DNA of 37,472 bases from Sulfitobacter sp. (GTDB lineage: Bacteria > Pseudomonadota > Alphaproteobacteria > Rhodobacterales > Rhodobacteraceae), in contig JAGXHD010000088.1 of the NCBI GenBank assembly GCA_024636395.1, positions 1 through 37,472 of the forward strand, in the 5' to 3' direction. This document shows positions 7,924 through 14,499 of this stretch, in pieces. A program made the position numbers and the translations under genes. How positions within the stretch are numbered: the stretch's first letter is position 1; each line of letters opens with the position of its first letter. The notes beneath the pieces are model-generated. The model did no database searches. It saw only the letters and a program-made list of their open reading frames with translations, and was not told where the DNA came from.

Positions 7924-9075
7924 ATGACCGATACCGCCCCGCCGATACCGCCCTCCGAGCTGGCAAAGTTCAGCCGTGCGTTACCATTCTGGCTTTCGCT
8001 TGGCTTGGTCCCGCTGGCGTGGGTCGCAGCGCTTTACGGCGGCTGGTGGCTGCTGCTGGTTCCGGTGGTGACGTGGTACCTTTTTTCCGCGCTCGACGCC
8101 GCCTTGGGGCTGAACACCGAAAACGCAGATCTATCCGTGCAGGATCGTGATCTTTACTGGTACAAGACGATCACCGTTGTCTGGGCACCCGTGCAACTCG
8201 CGCTTCTCGCGAGCCTGCTGTGGTACGTCCCGCAGGCGGAGCATCTGAGCACACTCGAGCGGATCGGCGTTTTCTTCGGCGTAGGCGTGATTACAGGCAC
8301 TGTCGGGATCAATTATTCTCACGAGCTGATGCACCAGAAAAGCAAGCTGGAGCGCTGGATGGCCGATCTGCTTCTGGCGATGGTACTCTATTCACACTTC
8401 CGCTCAGAGCATCTGCTGGTTCATCACCGCTATGTCGCGACACCGCGCGATCCGGTCACCGCACGCTACAACGAGGGGTTTCACCGCTATTACCCCCGCG
8501 TGCTGCGCGAGTGCTGGATCAGCGCGTTCCGTGCGGAAAAAGCTATGTTGGCCCGCAAGTCGCACCCGTGGACAGATCTCAGCAATCCGTTCTGGCGCTA
8601 CTGGGCCCTTCAGGCGGTATTTTTTGCGCTGGCCTTCGCCCTTGGCGGCTGGTCAGGCGTGGGACTGTTCATCGTGCAGGCGGGCGTGGCCATCTGGCAG
8701 CTGGAGCTTGTGAATTACATCGAGCACTACGGGTTGACCCGCAAGCATTTGGGAAACGGTAAATACGAGCATGTCCAGCCACATCACAGCTGGAACGCGA
8801 CACAAAAAGCGTCCAATTGGCTGCTGATCAATCTCCAACGGCACTCGGATCATCATTACAAACCAGATCGCCGGTTTCCGGTTCTCCAAACATACGGGCC
8901 TGACGAGGCGCCACAACTGCCGTTCGGTTATCCGATGATGACCATGCTGGCGATGATGCCGCCGCTGTGGCGACGGGTGATGAACCCGCGCGTTCGCCAC
9001 TGGCGTTCTCAGTATTATCCCGAGGTCACGGACTGGCAGGCCTACAATCGCGCCGAGACGCCGCTGCCCCGCTAA
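7924..9075 (+). CDS. AlkB-type alkane 1-monooxygenase / membrane di-iron hydroxylase
   Basis: 383-residue integral membrane di-iron enzyme of the AlkB/fatty-acid desaturase superfamily, predicted to hydroxylate terminal carbons of alkanes or related chains using rubredoxin or ferredoxin electrons. Histidine boxes are complete: HELMH at 133-137, EHLLVHHRYVATPRDP from 162, NYIEHYG near 264-270 and LQRHSDHH at 304-311. About five to six hydrophobic segments precede and separate them. The second box has Val where the common form EHxxGHH has Gly. The ATG at 7924 has AAGG 8 nt upstream; a start at 7870 would lie inside mutY. No rubredoxin gene is in the window. Actual substrate is unknown. Confidence 0.88.
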   Translation: MTDTAPPIPPSELAKFSRALPFWLSLGLVPLAWVAALYGGWWLLLVPVVTWYLFSALDAALGLNTENADLSVQDRDLYWYKTITVVWAPVQLALLASLLWYVPQAEHLSTLERIGVFFGVGVITGTVGINYSHELMHQKSKLERWMADLLLAMVLYSHFRSEHLLVHHRYVATPRDPVTARYNEGFHRYYPRVLRECWISAFRAEKAMLARKSHPWTDLSNPFWRYWALQAVFFALAFALGGWSGVGLFIVQAGVAIWQLELVNYIEHYGLTRKHLGNGKYEHVQPHHSWNATQKASNWLLINLQRHSDHHYKPDRRFPVLQTYGPDEAPQLPFGYPMMTMLAMMPPLWRRVMNPRVRHWRSQYYPEVTDWQAYNRAETPLPR

Positions 9076-9099
9076 ACGCATCTTAACTCCTTGGCACGA

Positions 9100-9112
9100 T
9101 ACAGGACCTGTA
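9100..9112. promoter_or_regulatory. 13-bp palindrome before response regulator gene
   Basis: Perfect inverted repeat TACAGG-A-CCTGTA in the 59-bp gap between the AlkB-type gene and the response regulator. It could be an operator or part of a promoter region; no binding protein can be named. Confidence 0.35.
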
Positions 9113-9134
9113 GCTTAGTACTCAGGGGATTCGG

Positions 9135-9557
9135 ATGCACCAATACGCCGCAACAGATCTGTCGGAGGGGGCGACCTGCCTTATTGTCGAAGACAGCCAA
9201 TTCTACCAGCAGATGATGACACGCGTGGTCATACGCGCGGGCGGCAAAATGCAGGTTAAAGTGGCCCCAACCCTGAAATCTGCCCGCATCGCGCTCGACG
9301 CTGGCGAAATATCCCTGATTTTACTGGACAACAATCTCCCCGATGGGATCGGTGCGGAATTTGCACTGGAGCTGGCGGCCAATCCTAAGCACGCGAGGAT
9401 TCCCGTGATCATGGTGAGCGACTGGCCCACACCTTTCATTTGGGAAAAAGCAGCTTCTGCGGGCGTACTTTACGTGGTGAACAAGGCCGATTTTGGTGTG
9501 CGCTACGTCGAACAGGCGCTGCGCAACGGGTTGCGCAAGCGAGAGCGCGTCAGTTGA
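9135..9557 (+). CDS. Receiver-domain-only response regulator
   Basis: 140-residue single-domain response regulator with a CheY-like receiver and no output domain. Acidic pocket Glu19-Asp20, phosphoacceptor Asp65 in LILLDNNLPDG, Ser95 in place of Thr/Ser switch, and Lys117 in VVNKADF are all present, so it should be phosphorylatable. No histidine kinase is adjacent. An AGGGG ribosome binding site lies at 9124-9128, and a GATTC (GANTC) site at 9128-9132 overlaps the space to the ATG. Such proteins act in phosphorelays or by protein-protein contact; which pathway is unknown. Confidence 0.88.
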   Translation: MHQYAATDLSEGATCLIVEDSQFYQQMMTRVVIRAGGKMQVKVAPTLKSARIALDAGEISLILLDNNLPDGIGAEFALELAANPKHARIPVIMVSDWPTPFIWEKAASAGVLYVVNKADFGVRYVEQALRNGLRKRERVS

Positions 9558-10001
9558 TCGGCACTTGAAACGCGATAAGAATCCGCGCCGGCAGGCGTGA
9601 TTATTGTCAAGATTTTTAGGGCGTGGTAGCGTTGTTAAGCGTATGTAGAACCCGCTTTTGCCCTCGGCATTGTGCCCAAAATCATGCGGGCGTTGCTCAT
9701 TGTGTTATCTATGGCCAGTTATGCACGGCTTATTCTTCGGAACGGTTGGTCGGCATTATTCAAGCATCCCAATAATTATCCCCCCAAGCCCTAAGCACTG
9801 ACACATGCACTCAAACGTGTGATGATCGGATCCGCCGTAACATTGATTTCTATCATCATAGCCGCGTTCTAACTTGGCACATTCGCCATCTTATAAAAAA
9901 AGCCCCGCCAGTTGAGGCGGGGCCAAGGTGAGTGTCAGCAGCGCGGTCCCTCCTGTGGAGGGCGCGGTGACACTGGCGGTGTTCGAATTCTTAGGGGTGG
10001 A
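9558..10001. other. 444-bp region without a recognisable gene
   Basis: Lower GC than its surroundings and free of ORFs with coding character in all frames. It holds a minus-strand terminator for ccrM (9895-9923) and a second short inverted repeat, CCCTCC-TGT-GGAGGG, at 9948-9962. A 16-codon ATG ORF with a hydrophobic product near 9832 has no ribosome binding site and is not supported. A small RNA or the remnant of a decayed gene is possible, but nothing in the sequence shows it. Confidence 0.5.
9895..9923 (-). terminator. Rho-independent terminator downstream of ccrM
   Basis: On the minus strand a perfect 8-bp GC stem (GCCCCGCC/GGCGGGGC, arms 9902-9909 and 9916-9923) with a 6-nt loop is followed by seven T (complement of 9895-9901). 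It lies about 80 bp beyond the ccrM stop. Confidence 0.88.
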
Positions 10002-11102
10002 TCAGGCTTGCATTTCCGCTCTGATCTGCTGGCGCAATACGTCGATCGAGACGCTTTTTCCTTCTTTTTTATAGCACCAGTATGTCCACCCGTTACAGCT
10101 GGGCGCGCCCTCGAGGGCGGCACCGACCTGATGGATGGAGCCTTTAACGTCAGCGCCGATCAGGGTGCCATCGGCGCGCACTTTGGCTTTGTGACGGTTG
10201 TTCATGGAATAGAGGTTTTCGCCCGGGCGGAGCATGCCGCGTTCGACCAGCTGGCCGAACGGCACGCGCGGCTCGGCGCGTTTGGAGGTCGTGGTTTGAA
10301 GTGCGTCGTTGTCGAATTTACGAACACTCGCGATGCGCTTGGTGGCCACCTTGCGGTATTCCTCCTCACGCTCGATCCCGATGAAGTCCCGGCCCAGCAT
10401 CTTAGCCACGGCACCCGTGGTGCCAGTGCCAAAGAATGGGTCGAGGATCACATCGCCGGGGTTGGTTGACCCGACCAGCACGCGGTGCAGAAGGCTTTCG
10501 GGCTTCTGCGTCGGGTGTGCTTTATCGCCGTCATCGTTTTTCAGCCGCTCATGGCCGTTGCAAATTGGCAGAACCCAATCGCTGCGCATCTGGATCCCTT
10601 CGTTCAGCGCTTTGAGTGCCTCATAGTTGAAGGTGTATTTGCTGGTTTCGCTCTTACCGGCCCAGATCATCGTCTCATGGGCGTTGGTAAACCTCTTGCC
10701 GCGAAAATTCGGCATCGGGTTGGATTTGCGCCAGACCACATCGTTGAGAATCCAGAAGCCTTGATCCTGCAAGGCAGCGCCGACACGGAAGATGTTGTGA
10801 TAGCTGCCGATCACCCAGATCGCCCCATTTGGCTTGAGCAGGCTGCGAGCGGCTTTCAGCCATGCCTTCGTGAACTTGTCATAAATTGCGAAACTGTCGA
10901 ACTGGTCCCAGTGGTCATCAACGGCATCGACTTTGGAATTGTCGGGCCGGTGCAGATCACCGCGCAATTGGAGATTGTAGGGAGGGTCCGCGAAGATCAG
11001 ATCGACGCTCGCTTCAGGCAATGAGTTCATCACCTCGATGCAGTCGCCGCCCAGGATCGTGTTAAGGGGAAGCGCCTGCGCTTCCTTGGTCTTTACTGTC
11101 AT
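10002..11102 (-). CDS. ccrM: Cell-cycle-regulated GANTC adenine DNA methyltransferase CcrM
   Basis: 366-residue beta-class N6-adenine methyltransferase. Motif IV DPPYNLQLRGDL is at residues 39-50, and the AdoMet motif DPFFGTGTTG at 221-230 follows it, the order expected for this class. AHPTQKPESLL near residue 195 is also typical. The C-terminal ~80 residues (from PFGQLVERGMLRPG to the end) match the extra domain of CcrM proteins needed for GANTC recognition. In alphaproteobacteria CcrM remethylates GANTC late in the cell cycle and controls gene expression. The gene lies 107 bp downstream of rnhB on the same strand, and its leader contains two GANTC sites. A strong terminator follows. Confidence 0.97.
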   Translation of the reverse strand: MTVKTKEAQALPLNTILGGDCIEVMNSLPEASVDLIFADPPYNLQLRGDLHRPDNSKVDAVDDHWDQFDSFAIYDKFTKAWLKAARSLLKPNGAIWVIGSYHNIFRVGAALQDQGFWILNDVVWRKSNPMPNFRGKRFTNAHETMIWAGKSETSKYTFNYEALKALNEGIQMRSDWVLPICNGHERLKNDDGDKAHPTQKPESLLHRVLVGSTNPGDVILDPFFGTGTTGAVAKMLGRDFIGIEREEEYRKVATKRIASVRKFDNDALQTTTSKRAEPRVPFGQLVERGMLRPGENLYSMNNRHKAKVRADGTLIGADVKGSIHQVGAALEGAPSCNGWTYWCYKKEGKSVSIDVLRQQIRAEMQA

Positions 11103-11168
11103 AACTCTGCCTCTGTCCCCGGTGCATTTTTTGCACTCGTTGGTTGATGCCTAAGATGGCCGCAGAGT

Positions 11169-11196
11169 GATTCGTGGTCAATTTGTTTTTTGAATC
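11169..11196 (-). promoter_or_regulatory. Two GANTC sites in the ccrM leader
   Basis: GATTC at 11169-11173 and GAATC at 11192-11196, 23 bp apart, within the 107 bp between the rnhB stop and the ccrM start. In Caulobacter, methylation of GANTC sites in the ccrM leader lowers its transcription; a similar feedback here is inference. Confidence 0.55.
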
Positions 11197-11209
11197 AATG
11201 TTTTAACAA

Positions 11210-11824
11210 TTAATCTTGCCACAAGATGTTGTGTACGGGCTTGAACAAACGTCTATGGTGTGGGGTTACGCCCAATTCTTGAAGCGCAGACATGTGTCTT
11301 TTTGATCCATATCCCATGTTCGTCTCCCAGCCGTATCCGGGGTGCTGTTGCGCCAAGGACAACATGACATAATCCCGACATATTTTAGCCATAATTGAGG
11401 CCGCCGAAATGGACACGGACCGGGCGTCACCCTTGATAATCGTCTCGGCGGGGATCGACAGGCCGCGCGGTATCATGTTGCCGTCGATCAGGCAGTAGTC
11501 TGCGGGTGTCTTGAGCCCTTCCAGCGCACGCACCATCGCGATGTGGCTGGCGCGCAGGATGTTGTGCTCCTCAATCTCCTCTACGCTGGCGTGGGCGATG
11601 GACACATCCGCGACCTCCATGATCTGACCATAAAGCACTTCACGCGCCCTGGCGGAGAGCTTTTTACTATCGTTGAGCCCCTCGGGGATGCGTGCGGGAT
11701 CCAGCACCACAGCTGCGGCAGTCACGGGTCCGGCCAGCGGGCCGCGTCCCACCTCGTCGACCCCGGCGATGCGCAAGAAGCCGCGCGCTGCCGCAGCCGT
11801 TTCGAATGAGTAATCAGGTTTCAT
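11210..11824 (-). CDS. rnhB: Ribonuclease HII
   Basis: 204-residue RNase HII that cleaves RNA in RNA:DNA hybrids and at single ribonucleotides. GVDEVGRGPLAGPV (Asp23, Glu24) carries the first catalytic pair and LNDSKKLS, DGN and GDARSVSISAASIMAKICRD give the other conserved blocks; the C-terminal GYGSKRHMSALQELGVTPHHR is intact. The frame is open upstream to 11983, but the ATG at 11824 (MKPDYSFE) is chosen because conserved sequence begins about 18 residues after it and a terminator for the preceding gene lies upstream. It is followed by ccrM on the same strand, a neighbourhood I recall from other alphaproteobacteria. Confidence 0.95.
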   Translation of the reverse strand: MKPDYSFETAAAARGFLRIAGVDEVGRGPLAGPVTAAAVVLDPARIPEGLNDSKKLSARAREVLYGQIMEVADVSIAHASVEEIEEHNILRASHIAMVRALEGLKTPADYCLIDGNMIPRGLSIPAETIIKGDARSVSISAASIMAKICRDYVMLSLAQQHPGYGWETNMGYGSKRHMSALQELGVTPHHRRLFKPVHNILWQD

Positions 11825-11890
11825 GCGCACCGGAAAAGCGGATGCGGGCTTCAGGCGCAACCGAAAATGATCGCGCCGCCTCGGCAGAAT

Positions 11891-11924
11891 AGAAAAGGGA
11901 GAGATGCCCGAACATCCCTCCCTT
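11891..11924 (-). terminator. Rho-independent terminator after the secreted protein gene
   Basis: Arms 11895-11906 and 11913-11924 pair over 12 bp with one mismatch and a 6-nt loop; on the minus strand the stem is followed by TTTTCTATTCT. It sits between the stop at 11998 and the rnhB start. Confidence 0.75.
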
Positions 11925-11997
11925 CCCTGACCCATGCGGCGGTAGTGCCACACGGGGATCGGCGCGACGGGTGATACGCCCATGCCGAATTCCGATA

Positions 11998-12498
11998 TTA
12001 GCCGCGCGCGAGGCGGTAGCCGTTCTGGCGCAAGCAGCGCGCATCATAGCCGGAACTGTTGCCCCGGTCAGTCCGGATCGTCTGCGCACAGCTGTACGGA
12101 AGGCGATTCACATACCTGTAATTGCGCTCGAGGCAGCGCTGGCCAAACATGCGCACCTGACCGCGCCGCGTCTGGAAACTGCGCAGGCACTGGCCGGGCA
12201 ACAGGCGCGTATCTACGCGGCGCGGCAGGGGCTGTGGCTCGACATACCCATGACCCCTTGGCCGCACGACATCTCTGGGGCGCACGACGTCCCGTGGCAT
12301 GATGACTTCCTTGTCGTCCTTTGCGTTATCGTGGATGATTTTTGCGACAGCAGCGAGGCCGATGATCGTCGCGATGGCACGCACGTTCCGGTTGTTGCGG
12401 TCGGTATCGGCGAAAGCGGGTACGGAGGTGAAGGCCGTCAGGGCAATCGCAGCGGCCGTGACAGTGCCGATAAATCGGGAAGGCAAGATAAACTTCAT
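11998..12498 (-). CDS. Secreted Arg/Pro-rich hypothetical protein
   Basis: 166-residue protein of unknown function. Residues 1-30 form a clear Sec signal peptide ending AFA-DT. The mature part has a short hydrophobic stretch (AIATIIGLAAVAKII, 41-55), a basic Pro/Arg linker with the repeat PRDVVR-PRDVVR-PRG at 68-82, and a C-terminal part with four cysteines (104, 122, 137, 155) that could form two disulfides, with CLRSFQTRRGQVRMFGQRC showing a Cys-Cys spaced pair. Start has AAGGAA in front of the ATG. It is divergent from a second secreted gene at 12672. I do not recognise a named family; similar short periplasmic proteins occur in Rhodobacteraceae. Confidence 0.78.
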   Translation of the reverse strand: MKFILPSRFIGTVTAAAIALTAFTSVPAFADTDRNNRNVRAIATIIGLAAVAKIIHDNAKDDKEVIMPRDVVRPRDVVRPRGHGYVEPQPLPRRVDTRLLPGQCLRSFQTRRGQVRMFGQRCLERNYRYVNRLPYSCAQTIRTDRGNSSGYDARCLRQNGYRLARG

Positions 12499-12599
12499 GA
12501 GAGTATTCCTTCTGAGGGCAAGGGCGGCGCGCTTTGGGCGTGCTGCAGTGTAGAACCACCCTGAAGCCGCCAGATCGCGACAGGCAATAACAGCGCCGT

Positions 12600-12645
12600 G
12601 TTATCAAATAACGGTACCGACCAGCGGAGCCGGATATTGTATATC
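12600..12645. promoter_or_regulatory. Two 13-bp palindromes in divergent promoter region
   Basis: GTTAT-CAA-ATAAC at 12600-12612 and GATAT-TGT-ATATC at 12633-12645 share a 5-3-5 layout and are 33 bp apart start to start. They lie between two divergent genes for secreted proteins. They could be operators or AT-rich promoter elements; no regulator is identified. Confidence 0.35.
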
Positions 12646-12671
12646 GGTGGAGAAAAACGCATCGTCGGTGT

Positions 12672-12974
12672 ATGAAACACACACGTCTCCTCCTTTGCGC
12701 CGCGGCCTTGGCCAGCTTTGCCGGATTTTCGGCAAGCCCGGCCTTTGCCGCCGATTGCTACGCCGATTACAAAGCCAAACAGGACAGCCCCCTCCGGCTC
12801 CACTATGGTGTGGCCAGTGTGAGCGGGCAGTGCTCCAAGGCTGCCGCGCAGGCCCAACTCGCCCAGCGCCTCAGCGCGCAGGGCTGGACCCTGTTGAATG
12901 TGGTGTCGGTTTTCGGCCCCGAGGGACTTGCGCAAAGGAAAGATAGTGCCGGATCAAACTTCCTCCGCTTCTGA
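12672..12974 (+). CDS. Small secreted hypothetical protein
   Basis: 100-residue exported protein of unknown function. Signal peptide MKHTRLLLCAAALASFAG...AFA is cleaved near residue 26. The mature ~74-residue protein starts with DCYADYKAKQDSPLRLHYG, has two cysteines (29 and 54) able to form one disulfide, and ends with GWTLLNVVSVFG and SNFLRF. I recall closely similar short proteins in other Rhodobacteraceae, but no function for them. The 3' end overlaps the next gene by 29 nt, so the two are probably co-transcribed. Confidence 0.82.
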   Translation: MKHTRLLLCAAALASFAGFSASPAFAADCYADYKAKQDSPLRLHYGVASVSGQCSKAAAQAQLAQRLSAQGWTLLNVVSVFGPEGLAQRKDSAGSNFLRF

Positions 12975-13650
12975 TATGCGCCGCAGCGGTGGCCGCTTTG
13001 TCATCCTCGGCATCAGTGTGGTCGCGGGCTTGCTCGCAATCGGGGCCATCGTGCTCTTTTGGGCGCTGCCCGATGCAAACGCGTTCAATGCGCGGGTCGA
13101 GCGGATTTTCATGGAGAATGACAATCTCACCTCAGCCGCAGAGATCAAGCTACTGGAAATCCTCGCCCAGTCGGGCACCGCATTTTCCGACACGCTGACC
13201 AATTACCGCGTTCTGATCGGAGTCCTTTTGATCTTCGCCGCTGCAATGCTGGTGGCCGCCGTTCTGCTGCTGATGCTGCTCATTACCTTCAACCGCTGCA
13301 TGGCCCAGATCGAGCGAACGGGAATTCAGGTCTCCTCGTTGCTCATCAGCCGCGAAGAGAACAAGGTATATCTAAACAACCTCGGTTTCTCCCTGACGCC
13401 TGCAGCGATGGAAACACTGGCCGTCCTGGCGGAGGCCCGGATGGACGATGACATCATGACAGGCAGCCAGATCGAGGGCGTGATCTCGGGCCGTGACGCC
13501 AGTGATTGTGACGAGGCGGCGGGCGCCACACGGATCAAACGCCTGCGCGACACGCTTGGCAACCAGATGGTGAGCGAATTGCTGGTCAAGAATATCGCGC
13601 GGCGGGGCTATATGCTGGCGATAGACAAGGACGTGATCAAGGTACTCTAG
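12946..13650 (+). CDS. Two-TM membrane protein with C-terminal winged-helix-like domain
   Basis: 234-residue protein. A basic N-terminus (MRRSGGR) precedes TM1 (about 18-41); residues 42-87 are predicted periplasmic; TM2 spans about 88-115. The cytoplasmic C-terminus (138-227) resembles an OmpR/PhoB-type winged helix: a short beta region (KVYLNNLGFSL), LTPAAMETLAVLAEA where these domains have LTPxExxLLxxLA, then ATRIKRLRDTLGNQM and IARRGYMLAI resembling VHIxRLRxKL and VRGxGYxL. The start is a GTG with AAGGAA at 12935-12940; the ATG at 12976 has no ribosome binding site. A membrane-anchored DNA-binding regulator is inferred from this pattern; the overlap with the small secreted protein suggests they work together. 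Confidence 0.7.
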   Translation: MPDQTSSASDMRRSGGRFVILGISVVAGLLAIGAIVLFWALPDANAFNARVERIFMENDNLTSAAEIKLLEILAQSGTAFSDTLTNYRVLIGVLLIFAAAMLVAAVLLLMLLITFNRCMAQIERTGIQVSSLLISREENKVYLNNLGFSLTPAAMETLAVLAEARMDDDIMTGSQIEGVISGRDASDCDEAAGATRIKRLRDTLGNQMVSELLVKNIARRGYMLAIDKDVIKVL

Positions 13651-13715
13651 CCTCTGGTCAATCGCATGCCAGCAGCGATAGGGTGGTGCGGCAAATTGGA
13701 TCAAGGAAGCCACCC

Positions 13716-14492
13716 ATGCCCGTCCCCGTCAATTCCTTCAAACAAGCACTCGCCAACGGTGAAATGCAGTTCGGCTGCTGGATTGCGCTGGCTGATGCCT
13801 ACTCCGCCGAGATGATGGGACAGGCCGGTTTCGATTGGCTTGTGGTGGACGGGGAGCACGGGCCGAACGATCTGCGTTCTATCCTGTCGCAGTTGCAGGT
13901 GCTGGCCGCGACGCAGGCGCATGCTGTCGTGCGGGTGCCCGTGGGCGAGACATACATGCTCAAGCAGGTGCTGGACGCCGGAGCGCAGACGGTGCTGGTG
14001 CCCATGGTGGAGAGTGCCGATCAGGCGCGCCAACTGGTGCGCGATGTGACCTATCCGCCGCACGGCGATCGCGGTGTGGGCTACGCGCTGACACGGGCCT
14101 CGCGGTTCAGCACCATTGCCGATTACGGCACAACGGCAGATGCACAGATCTGCCTACTGGTGCAGGTCGAAAACCGGCGCGGGCTGGCCGCCCTCGATGA
14201 AATTCTGGCAGTAGAAGGTGTGCACGGTGTATTTATCGGCCCTGCCGATCTGGCAGCTGACATGGGACATATGGGCAACGCCGATCATCCCGAAGTCCAA
14301 ACGGCAATCATGGACGCGCTGGCGCGGATCAAGGCGGCGGGCAAAGCACCCGGTATCCTGTCGACACGCGACGAGATGACGAACGACGCCATCGCGGCAG
14401 GCGCGCAATTCGTCGCCGTTGGCGCCGATGTTCTGCTGCTGGGGCAGGCCGCGCGGGCGCTCGCGCAAAAATGGCAAACCACCAAGGGATGA
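13716..14492 (+). CDS. HpcH/HpaI-type class II pyruvate aldolase
   Basis: 258-residue metal-dependent aldolase of the HpaI/RhmA/GarL group, which cleaves 2-keto-3-deoxy or 4-hydroxy-2-oxo acids to pyruvate and an aldehyde. Catalytic His48 (VDGEHGP), Arg73 (VVRVP) and metal ligands Glu152 (VQVENRRG) and Asp178 (GPADLAADMG) are in place, and the family stretch HGDRGVGYALTRAS is near residue 116. The ATG at 13716 has AAGGA eight bases upstream, better than the in-frame ATG at 13683. An MFS transporter gene begins 7 nt after its stop, so a carboxylic acid substrate may be imported and cleaved by the pair. The exact substrate is not predictable. Confidence 0.92.
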   Translation: MPVPVNSFKQALANGEMQFGCWIALADAYSAEMMGQAGFDWLVVDGEHGPNDLRSILSQLQVLAATQAHAVVRVPVGETYMLKQVLDAGAQTVLVPMVESADQARQLVRDVTYPPHGDRGVGYALTRASRFSTIADYGTTADAQICLLVQVENRRGLAALDEILAVEGVHGVFIGPADLAADMGHMGNADHPEVQTAIMDALARIKAAGKAPGILSTRDEMTNDAIAAGAQFVAVGADVLLLGQAARALAQKWQTTKG

Positions 14493-14499
14493 TCTCCCC

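Noticed and set aside
9832..9882. 16-codon ORF with hydrophobic product
   Set aside because: No ribosome binding site and no family resemblance; too short to judge.
9948..9962. CCCTCC-TGT-GGAGGG inverted repeat near the ccrM stop
   Set aside because: No T-run on either strand next to it; the proper terminator is at 9895-9923.
11825..11983. N-terminal extension of rnhB
   Set aside because: The open frame continues upstream but the added sequence is Arg/Pro-rich, unlike RNase HII, and crosses the terminator of the upstream gene.
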